NCBI GenBank assembly: GCA_958453935.1
Contig: CAUDZT010000093.1
Location: 1 to 5,085, forward strand
Reading direction: 5' to 3'
Origin: an uncultured Collinsella sp.
GTDB lineage: Bacteria; Actinomycetota; Coriobacteriia; Coriobacteriales; Coriobacteriaceae
Length of the DNA stretch: 5,085 bases
Every line of letters begins with the position of its first letter. Within the stretch, counting starts at the first letter, position 1. The notes below the pieces were generated by a model. The model saw nothing but the letters and a program-made list of their open reading frames with translations, was not told where the DNA came from and made no database searches. The position numbers and the translations under genes are program-made. Below are positions 1-4,633 of the stretch, one piece after another.

Positions 1-40
1 CCGCGCTCACGCTCTCTCAACTGATCGTAAGGAGAAAAAC

Positions 41-418
41 ATGAGCAAGACCGTCGTGTCTTCCGATAACGCACCCGCAGCCATCGGACCGTATTCCCCC
101 GGCATCCAGACCGGCAACATGGTGTTCCTGTCCGGCCAGCTGGGCATCGACCCCGCAACCGGCAAGCTGCCCGAGGGCGTCGAGGCCCAGGCCAAGCAGT
201 CCCTCGCCAACGTCGAGGCCCTGCTGACCGCTGCCGGCGCCACCTTTGCCGATGTCGTCAAGACCACGGTCTACCTGGCCGACATCGCCGACTTCGCCGC
301 CGTGAACGAGATCTACGCCTCTAAGTTCGAGGCCCCGTTCCCCGCGCGCAGCGCCTTCCAGGTTGCCGCCCTTCCGGCTGGCGGTCTGGTCGAGATCGAG
401 GTCGTCGCCGCTCTCTAA
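41..418 (+). CDS. ridA: RidA family enamine/imine deaminase
   Basis: Complete 125-residue protein, the usual length of the RidA/YjgF/YER057c/UK114 family. These small cytosolic trimers hydrolyse reactive enamine/imine intermediates such as 2-aminoacrylate, formed by PLP-dependent lyases, to 2-oxoacids and ammonia. Visible signatures are GPYS at residues 16-19 (Tyr18), SGQLGIDPATGKL at 31-43, and the C-terminal block PARSAFQVAALP at 101-112. Arg103 is the residue that binds the substrate carboxylate, and Glu118 in VEIE matches the catalytic glutamate (E. coli Arg105/Glu120, same 15-residue spacing). This marks it as a true RidA rather than an Rid2-7 paralogue. The start is fixed by AAGGAG at 29-34, six bases before the ATG. 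Only 40 bases lie upstream in the window, so promoter and operon partners cannot be seen. It ends at a strong terminator and faces the regulator gene convergently. A role in clearing 2-aminoacrylate from purine or diaminopropionate breakdown is inference from the neighbourhood. Confidence 0.95.
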   Translation: MSKTVVSSDNAPAAIGPYSPGIQTGNMVFLSGQLGIDPATGKLPEGVEAQAKQSLANVEALLTAAGATFADVVKTTVYLADIADFAAVNEIYASKFEAPFPARSAFQVAALPAGGLVEIEVVAAL

Positions 419-447
419 GGCGTTGGCCACAACTAAACATGACATGC

Positions 448-487
448 AAAAAGACCCTGCAGCGCGTGCGAGCTGCAGGGTCTTTTG
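448..487. terminator. Bidirectional intrinsic terminator between convergent ridA and regulator
   Basis: A perfect 15-bp stem pairs 449-463 with 472-486 around an 8-base loop (464-471). The core is GACCCTGCAGC, flanked by an A run on the left and TTTT on the right. The right-hand T run ends ridA transcripts. Read on the minus strand, the left A run becomes a U tract that would end the regulator transcript, whose stop lies at 531-533. It is the only hairpin in the window with a proper U tract. Confidence 0.9.
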
Positions 488-530
488 TCAAGTGACGGAT
501 CGCTTGTGGAGCCGCGCTCCATTTTGCTTG

Positions 531-1187
531 TTAGCCTTCCTTGCGAACTTTTTGTAGGTAGCGGTAGACGCTGGGCTCCGAGATGCCGAGTGCGGTCGCG
601 GCGCAGGCAACAGCGCCCTTGAGCATAAAAACGCCGTTGCCGTTAAGGTGGCGAATAACGTCCACACGATCGGCCTGCCCGAGCGAGGCGACATCCTGCC
701 CGCGGCTTTCGAGCAGCTCGGAAATACTGCGGTCGATGAGCTCCTGTGTAGACTCCGAAAGACTTTCAACCTCGATAGACGCGGGCTCCGCCTGCCTTGG
801 CACAGCGTCGAAGCACGCCATGAGCTGCTGCGCCATGGCGTTGATGGAGCGCACGGTCGAGAGGTCGGTGTTGACGCAGAGCATACCGACGATCTCGTTA
901 TCCTCGCGGATAAAGTACGTCGCGGACTCCAGTGTCTTGCCACCGGCACCGCGCCCCTCGTAGCCCGTAATAAACGGCAGGTCGCGATACTTGGGGTCGT
1001 GCATGATCTTGAGCGCCAGATCGGTGGCGGGACCGCCGACCTTACGGCCGCTTACGATGCCGTTGCGAATATCGACGATGGCATGGTCGGGATCCGAGAA
1101 ATCGTGCAGCACGATTTCGCTGTTTTTGCCGAGTATCTGCTCAAGGAAATCGACCATCGGCAAAAAGCGACGTACGGTCTCGTTCAC
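531..1187 (-). CDS. YheO/DauR-type transcriptional regulator (PAS_6 + HTH_22)
   Basis: Predicted DNA-binding regulator of 218 residues, slightly shorter than E. coli YheO (about 240). The N-terminal YheO-like PAS_6 domain (about residues 5-112) opens with NETVRRFLPMVDFL. It continues with EIVLHD at 24-29, an IRNGIVSGRKVGGPATDLAL block from 40, a glycine-rich GYEGRGAGGK at 75-84 and GMLCVNTDLS at 101-110. A polar, acidic linker (about 120-170) leads to a C-terminal HTH_22 domain (170-218) with GVFMLKGAV followed by LGISEPSVYRYLQKVR. I chose the GTG at 1187-1185 because AAGGAG (1199-1194, minus strand) sits exactly six bases before it and because family members start close to 'NET..R.LPLVDFL'. 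The open frame continues 47 codons further upstream with no family similarity, into the control region. The gene is divergent from the purine permease and is the likely regulator of it. The ligand is unknown. DauR of Pseudomonas, of the same architecture, is a repressor of D-arginine catabolism, but the mode of action here cannot be read from sequence. Confidence 0.9.
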   Translation of the reverse strand: MNETVRRFLPMVDFLEQILGKNSEIVLHDFSDPDHAIVDIRNGIVSGRKVGGPATDLALKIMHDPKYRDLPFITGYEGRGAGGKTLESATYFIREDNEIVGMLCVNTDLSTVRSINAMAQQLMACFDAVPRQAEPASIEVESLSESTQELIDRSISELLESRGQDVASLGQADRVDVIRHLNGNGVFMLKGAVACAATALGISEPSVYRYLQKVRKEG

Positions 1188-1193
1188 GGGCAA

Positions 1194-1199
1194 CTCCTT
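1194..1199 (-). promoter_or_regulatory. Ribosome binding site that fixes the regulator's GTG start
   Basis: The minus strand reads AAGGAG, then six bases, then GTG AAC GAG. The same SD core and six-base spacing precede ridA. No comparable site precedes the upstream in-frame ATG candidates, so the longer reading is probably wrong. Confidence 0.85.
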
Positions 1200-1217
1200 G
1201 GGATGAAATCGGAAATG

Positions 1218-1246
1218 TTCATAACAATTTTTTCTCATGGTAACAC
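1218..1246 (-). promoter_or_regulatory. Candidate regulator promoter with extended -10
   Basis: On the minus strand TGTTATGAA gives an extended -10 (TG, one base, TATGAA at 1223-1218). A poor -35 candidate, GTGTTA (1246-1241), lies 17 bases upstream. Predicted transcription start is near 1211, leaving a leader of about 24 bases with the SD inside it. The -35 matches the consensus at only 3 of 6 positions, so the call depends on the extended -10. Confidence 0.4.
1226..1237 (-). repeat. Copy 1 of TGAGAAAAA motif, in the regulator promoter spacer
   Basis: The minus strand reads TGAGAAAAAATT between the candidate -35 and -10 of the regulator promoter. The first nine bases match the copy at 1431-1439 exactly, and each copy reads in the direction of its own gene. 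It could be an operator half-site or simply A-rich promoter DNA. Confidence 0.4.
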
Positions 1247-1423
1247 GGTGTCTATTGACTCGCATATTCGCAGGTACATTGCGTAATACGGACGAGCGGT
1301 AGGAATTTGGCGGTAAACGGTCGACCAAAAGAAAAGTTAGATGTTATTTTGACAAGACACTTTCCTGACCTGCGGAAATGCATAATCCCAGCTCAAGAAC
1401 AGTCTGATAACAAAAAATTATTA

Positions 1424-1452
1424 TTGAGAATGAGAAAAATCTTTAATACGAT
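1424..1452 (+). promoter_or_regulatory. Sigma-70-type promoter for the permease (and probably ssnA-ygfK)
   Basis: TTGAGA at 1424-1429 (5 of 6 to TTGACA) and TACGAT at 1447-1452 (4 of 6, with the key T, A and final T) are separated by exactly 17 bases. The predicted start is near 1459, giving a leader of about 80 bases. This rules out the in-frame ATG at 1453, which would overlap the -10 and the start site. No convincing promoter is visible in the two downstream gaps, so this may drive the whole run. Confidence 0.6.
1425..1442 (+). repeat. Copy 2 of TGAGAAAAA motif, in the permease promoter spacer
   Basis: Two adjacent TGAGAA units (1425-1430 and 1431-1436) run into TGAGAAAAATCT. The first unit overlaps the -35 and the second fills the spacer. 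A protein bound here would block or alter polymerase access. Confidence 0.4.
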
Positions 1453-1523
1453 ATGCAACGAAGGCACAACCTCACCCCCGCACTGCGTCACAATAGAGCG
1501 TTAGATGCGAAAACAACTACTTC

Positions 1524-1535
1524 GAGGATTGGTGG
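1524..1535 (+). promoter_or_regulatory. Weak ribosome binding site of the permease
   Basis: GAGGA ends 11 bases before the ATG, and GGTGG ends 4 bases before it. Neither is ideally placed, unlike the clean six-base spacing at ridA, the regulator and ygfK. The next in-frame ATG (1594) has its purine run too close to the codon to be better. Confidence 0.55.
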
Positions 1536-1539
1536 TCAA

Positions 1540-2934
1540 ATGGCCCAGGAGACGGTTACGAACGGCACTGAAGCCCTGTTCACTCGCGAAGGCATGCCGC
1601 CCGTTAAGGAAATGATCCCGTGTGCCCTTCAGCACGTACTGGCATCGTTTGCCGGCATCATTACCCCGGCGGTCATCATGGCCGGCGTCTACGGCTTTAA
1701 TAGCCAGCAGAGCACCGACATCATTCAGGTTGCGCTCATTCTTTCGGCGATCGACACGGCCCTTCAGGCCTTCGCTCCCTTCCGCCGCATCGGCGGCGGC
1801 CTGCCCATCGTCATGGGCGTCTCGTTCGCGTTCCTGCCGGCCCTGCAGGCCATGGGTGCCTCGGGCTTTAGCTTTGGTGCGCTGCTGGGCGGCGAGATTG
1901 TCGGCGGTGCCGTCGCGGTCCTCTTTGGTCTGGCCTACAGCAAGATTAAGTGGCTGTTCCCGCCCGTCGTGACCGGTACGGTCATCTTCTCCATTGGCGT
2001 CTCTCTCTATCCTACGGCCGTCAAGTACATGGCCGGCGGTATGGGTACGCCGCTGTGGGGCACTCCGCAGGCCTGGTGCGTCGCTCTTATCACCTTCGCC
2101 GTGGTCTTTGCGCTCGCCAACTTTGGCAAGGGCACGCTCAAGCTGGGATCCGTGTTCTTTGGCATGATCGTTGGCATGATCGTTTCGATCCCCTTTGGCA
2201 TGATCGACTTCTCCAGCGTCGCCACCGCTCAGGTCTTCGCCCTTCCCAAGCTCATGCCCTACGCGCTCGAGTTTGACCCCGAGGTCTGCATCACCCTCGC
2301 CGTCGTGTTCCCCATGGTTGCCATCCAGGTTATCGGCGACGTCTCCGCCGCCTGCCTGGGCTCCATCGACCGTATGCCCACCGAGCGCGAGCTCTCCGGC
2401 GCTATCGTGTCCCAGGGCCTCACCTCTATGGTCGGCGGCCTGCTGGGCGGTCTTCCCACCAGCGCCCTTGGCCAGAACGTGGGCATCATCTGCTCCAACA
2501 AGGTCGTCAACAAGTGGGTCTTTGTGATCATTGCGGCCGTCTTTGCCATCGCCGGTCTGTTCCCGCAGCTCTCTGCCGTCCTTTCCGCTATCCCGCAGCC
2601 CGTCATCGGCGGCGCGACCGTCGGCGTCTTTGGCACCATCACCATGAACGGCGTGCGCATGTTCACCCGCGAGGGCCTCACGCAGCGCACTACCACCATC
2701 GTCGGTACCTCTGTCGTCTTTGGCCTGGGTATCTGGATGGCCAGCGGTTGCCTTGCCGGCGAGGGTATGCCCGCCTGGGTGTCCACCGTCATCGGCTCCA
2801 ATGCCGTAACCCCCACCGCCATCATGGCCATTGTCCTTAACCTGATCCTTCCGCAGACGCCGGTCGTGGCTCAGCACATCGATGCTGCCAAGGACGCTGC
2901 CGTGGATCTGGTCTTGCCCGAGAGCAAGAAGTAA
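1540..2934 (+). CDS. NCS2 family purine (xanthine/uric acid-type) permease
   Basis: Complete 464-residue membrane protein of the nucleobase:cation symporter-2 (NAT) family, which imports purines or uracil with protons. It shows many hydrophobic spans, the conserved His32 in QHVLASFAGIITP (TM1), the GGLPIVMGVSFAFLP span at 87-100, IGD at 265-267 (Asp267 equals XanQ Asp276), and the signature motif starting Gln312-Asn313 (QNVGIICSNK). The family-typical IPQPVIGGATVGVFG follows at 351-365. Two positions differ from XanQ: Gln263 stands where XanQ has the essential Glu272, and Gln292 where it has Asp304. The motif Thr is Asn320. I chose the ATG at 1540, preceded by GAGGA (1524-1528) and GGTGG (1531-1535). 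The frame is open 29 codons further to 1453, but that ATG overlaps the promoter. The neighbouring ssnA and ygfK argue for a purine catabolic substrate. Which one (xanthine, urate, hypoxanthine) cannot be decided here, so no symbol is given. Confidence 0.92.
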   Translation: MAQETVTNGTEALFTREGMPPVKEMIPCALQHVLASFAGIITPAVIMAGVYGFNSQQSTDIIQVALILSAIDTALQAFAPFRRIGGGLPIVMGVSFAFLPALQAMGASGFSFGALLGGEIVGGAVAVLFGLAYSKIKWLFPPVVTGTVIFSIGVSLYPTAVKYMAGGMGTPLWGTPQAWCVALITFAVVFALANFGKGTLKLGSVFFGMIVGMIVSIPFGMIDFSSVATAQVFALPKLMPYALEFDPEVCITLAVVFPMVAIQVIGDVSAACLGSIDRMPTERELSGAIVSQGLTSMVGGLLGGLPTSALGQNVGIICSNKVVNKWVFVIIAAVFAIAGLFPQLSAVLSAIPQPVIGGATVGVFGTITMNGVRMFTREGLTQRTTTIVGTSVVFGLGIWMASGCLAGEGMPAWVSTVIGSNAVTPTAIMAIVLNLILPQTPVVAQHIDAAKDAAVDLVLPESKK

Positions 2935-2950
2935 CCAATTCGGTGCTATT

Positions 2951-2982
2951 CGTCGGCGGACGCATCGCCTCGTCCGCCGACG
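2951..2982 (+). terminator. GC-rich hairpin after the permease, no U tract
   Basis: A perfect 12-bp stem (2951-2962 with 2971-2982) carries an 8-base loop CATCGCCT. It begins 17 bases after the permease stop. The lack of a T run means it is not a standard terminator. It could attenuate, stabilise the upstream message or be a processing site. Loop positions 3-7 (TCGCC) recur in the hairpin after ssnA. Confidence 0.6.
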
Positions 2983-3086
2983 CTATGCGGCGCCAAGCCG
3001 CACTTCAAAGGGTTTGTCCCTTTGGTGAAGCGTTGACGGGAGAGGGCCCGTTTCCGGTGTAGGCCGGCGCTTCGCACTCCGCCATG

Positions 3087-3112
3087 TCAGAGGTGTCAAA
3101 CCCCGCCTCTGA
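3087..3112 (+). promoter_or_regulatory. Hairpin just upstream of the ssnA ribosome binding site
   Basis: TCAGAGGTG (3087-3095) pairs with CGCCTCTGA (3104-3112), nine pairs including one U-G, around an 8-base loop. It ends four bases before the GAAGGGAG of ssnA. This is close enough to affect ribosome access or to act as a 5' stabiliser. It also overlaps the alternative ATG at 3112. Confidence 0.5.
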
Positions 3113-3116
3113 TGTC

Positions 3117-3124
3117 GAAGGGAG
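3117..3124 (+). promoter_or_regulatory. Ribosome binding site that fixes the ssnA start
   Basis: GAAGGGAG ends five bases before the ATG at 3130. The in-frame ATG at 3112 lies upstream of this site and has no SD of its own, so the protein begins MLLVANGS, in line with E. coli SsnA, which begins MLILKN. Confidence 0.8.
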
Positions 3125-3129
3125 CATCC

Positions 3130-4485
3130 ATGCTTCTGGTCGCTAACGGTTCCGTCTTTACCCGCAACGCTCAGGCCCCGTTCATCCCCAACGGTGCAGT
3201 CGCCATTGACGGAGATACGATCGTCGAAGTGGGCCCCGAGTGCGAGCTCAAGGTCAAGTACCCGGATGCCGAGTACGTCGACGCCCAGGGCAACCTCATC
3301 ATGCCCGGACTCATCAACTGCCACACCCACATCTACTCGGGTCTGGCCCGCGGCCTTGCCATTAAGGGCTGCAACCCCACCAACTTCTTGGAGAATCTTG
3401 AGCAGCAGTGGTGGAAGATTGACGACAACCTGACGCTCGACGGCACCAAGGCCAGCGCCTATGCCACGATTCTTGACTCCATCCGCGATGGCGTCACCAC
3501 GATCTTCGATCACCATGCGAGCTTCTGCGAGATCCCGGGAAGCCTCTTTACCATTAAGGATGCAGCTCAGGAGCTGGGCATGCGTTCGTGCCTGTGCTAC
3601 GAGGTCTCCGATCGCCGCGGCCAGGAAAAATGCGACCAGGCCATTGCCGAGAACGCCGAGTTTGCCCAGTGGGCCGCCAAGGAGCGTCGCGATAACGACA
3701 ACCACATGATCGCCGCCATGTTTGGCGGACATGCCACTTTCACGCTTTCGGACGAGACCATGGACAAGATGGCCGAGGCCAACAACGGCCTGACCGGCTT
3801 CCACATCCATGTGTGCGAGGGCATGAATGACGTGTGGGACTCCCGTCTCAACCGCGGCGGCATCAGCCCCGTTGAGCGCCTGCTGCAGCACAACCTGCTG
3901 GGTCCCGATACCATGCTGGGCCACTGCATCCATGTGACGCCCGCCGAGATGGATATCGTCAAGGAGTCCGGCACCTGGCTGGTCAACAACCCCGAATCCA
4001 ATATGGGCAACGCCGTGGGCTGCGCTCCCGTGCTCGAGTTCTTCCGCCGCGGCATCCCCGTGTGCATGGGCACCGACGCCTACACCCACGATATGCTCGA
4101 GAGCCTCAAGGTCTTCCTGATCATTCAGCGCCACAACGCCGCCATGCCCAACGTGGGCTGGTGCGAGGCCATGACCATGCTGTTCGAGAACAACGCCAAG
4201 ATGGCGAGCAAGTACTTCGATCGCAAGCTCGGTGTGCTCGAGGCCGGTGCTGCCGCCGACGTCATCGTTATGGACTACAAGCCCTTTACGCCGCTGAGCG
4301 AGGAGAACATCGACGGCCACATGCTCTTTGGCATGATGGGCAAAAATTGCCGCACCACCATCATCAACGGCCGCGTCCTGTACAAGGATCGCGAGTTCGT
4401 TGGCATTGATGAGGACAAGATCAACGCGTGGACCATGGCCGAGTCCAAGAAGCTCTGGAGCACGCTCAACGATCGCGCCTACTAA
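3130..4485 (+). CDS. ssnA: SsnA, metal-dependent aminohydrolase of the purine cluster
   Basis: Complete 451-residue amidohydrolase-superfamily protein (cytosine/guanine deaminase-like, ATZ/TRZ group), close in length to E. coli SsnA (about 442). A small N-terminal beta domain precedes the TIM barrel. Metal and catalytic residues are all present: His65-x-His67 in NCHTHIYSGLARG, His227 with Glu230 in HIHVCEG, His265 in LGHCIH, and Asp316 in MGTDAYTHDMLES. The SsnA-typical IFDHHASF (125-132) and NNPESNMGN (286-294) are also intact. Thus it should be an active cytosolic hydrolase. The family deaminates or opens heterocycles. The exact SsnA substrate is, to my knowledge, not firmly settled, but ssnA travels with ygfK in anaerobic purine/urate utilisation clusters, where a hydrolytic ring step is expected. 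It follows the permease after a structured leader and precedes ygfK on the same strand, consistent with one operon. Alternative labels would be guanine or 8-oxoguanine deaminase. The SsnA-specific blocks and the ygfK neighbour make SsnA the best call. Confidence 0.93.
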   Translation: MLLVANGSVFTRNAQAPFIPNGAVAIDGDTIVEVGPECELKVKYPDAEYVDAQGNLIMPGLINCHTHIYSGLARGLAIKGCNPTNFLENLEQQWWKIDDNLTLDGTKASAYATILDSIRDGVTTIFDHHASFCEIPGSLFTIKDAAQELGMRSCLCYEVSDRRGQEKCDQAIAENAEFAQWAAKERRDNDNHMIAAMFGGHATFTLSDETMDKMAEANNGLTGFHIHVCEGMNDVWDSRLNRGGISPVERLLQHNLLGPDTMLGHCIHVTPAEMDIVKESGTWLVNNPESNMGNAVGCAPVLEFFRRGIPVCMGTDAYTHDMLESLKVFLIIQRHNAAMPNVGWCEAMTMLFENNAKMASKYFDRKLGVLEAGAAADVIVMDYKPFTPLSEENIDGHMLFGMMGKNCRTTIINGRVLYKDREFVGIDEDKINAWTMAESKKLWSTLNDRAY

Positions 4486-4633
4486 TTACAAGTAGATTCG
4501 CGCGCGTCGGATGTTTCGCCGCATCCGACGCGCGTATAGGCGACCTCCGCGGGGTCGCCGGCGCTGTGCTAGCGCTACACCGTATTTGCGCCCGCCGCGC
4601 GGTCTCGCCGGGCGTTACAGAGAGGAGCTCACT
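4486..4633 (+). other. Hairpin-rich 148-base spacer between ssnA and ygfK
   Basis: After the 13-bp hairpin at 4501-4534 come three smaller stems. They are 4539-4559 (GGCGACC/GGTCGCC, 7-base loop), 4561-4575 (GCGCT/AGCGC, 5-base loop) and 4589-4614 (CGCCCG/CGGGCG, 14-base loop). Then follows AGAGGAG (4621-4627), six bases before the ygfK ATG. No promoter with convincing boxes is visible. The smaller stems could partly reflect high GC content. Confidence 0.5.
4501..4534 (+). terminator. Strong GC-rich hairpin after ssnA, no U tract
   Basis: A perfect 13-bp stem (4501-4513 with 4522-4534) carries the 8-base loop TTTCGCCG, starting 16 bases after the ssnA stop. TATAGG follows, so there is no U tract. 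It may attenuate transcription into ygfK or protect the ssnA 3' end. The loop's TCGCC (4516-4520) is complementary to GGCGA at 4539-4543, allowing a pseudoknot or an alternative fold. Confidence 0.6.

Larger units (their letters stand above)
1188..1539. other. Divergent, AT-rich control region between regulator and permease
   Basis: This 352-base gap is clearly richer in A and T than the genes around it, most of all at about 1221-1240 and 1330-1460. It holds one good promoter toward the permease, a weaker candidate toward the regulator, and a TGAGAAAAA motif repeated in both promoters. The stretch at about 1255-1345 shows nothing I can name. Short open frames crossing the gap have no ribosome binding site and overlap the promoter, so I do not call them genes. 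Confidence 0.8.
2935..3129 (+). other. Structured 195-base leader before ssnA, candidate cis-regulatory RNA
   Basis: The gap holds at least four hairpins in a row. They are 2951-2982 (12 bp), 2986-3002 (TGCGGC/GCCGCA, loop GCCAA), 3003-3030 (CAAAGGG/CCCTTTG, loop TTTGT, plus three more pairs beyond a bulge) and 3087-3112 (9 bp including one G-U, 8-base loop). A weaker CGGG/CCCG pair lies at 3037-3050. The last strong hairpin ends four bases before the SD of ssnA. I do not recognise a known purine, xanthine or other riboswitch consensus, and no coding frame explains the gap. TTGACG at 3033-3038 has no matching -10. Confidence 0.5.

Noticed and set aside
648..1286. 212-codon plus-strand frame opposite the regulator
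   Set aside because: The minus-strand frame has clear PAS_6 and HTH_22 blocks and an SD. The plus frame has neither.
1349..1354. Perfect TTGACA as a -35 box for the permease
   Set aside because: No acceptable -10 lies 16-18 bases downstream (GCGGAA region). CATAAT at 1381-1386 is 26 bases away.
1307..1504. Small 65-codon plus-strand frame in the divergent control region
   Set aside because: It has no SD, a non-ATG start, runs across the permease promoter, and its composition reflects AT-rich non-coding DNA.
1501..2877. 458-codon open frame on the minus strand opposite the permease
   Set aside because: It is a shadow of the GC-rich permease codons. Its translation is Gly/Asp/His-rich with no family resemblance, and it lacks a ribosome binding site.
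3033..3038. TTGACG as an internal promoter -35 before ssnA
   Set aside because: The bases 16-18 downstream are GGTGTA-like and GC-rich, with no -10 match.
2935..3129. Known purine (guanine/adenine) riboswitch in the ssnA leader
   Set aside because: I could not find the conserved three-way junction core by eye, so only an unassigned structured leader is claimed.
2983..4320. 445-codon open frame on the minus strand opposite ssnA
   Set aside because: It is antisense to a gene with all catalytic residues conserved. The composition is that of a mirrored high-GC gene, and it starts inside ssnA with no SD.
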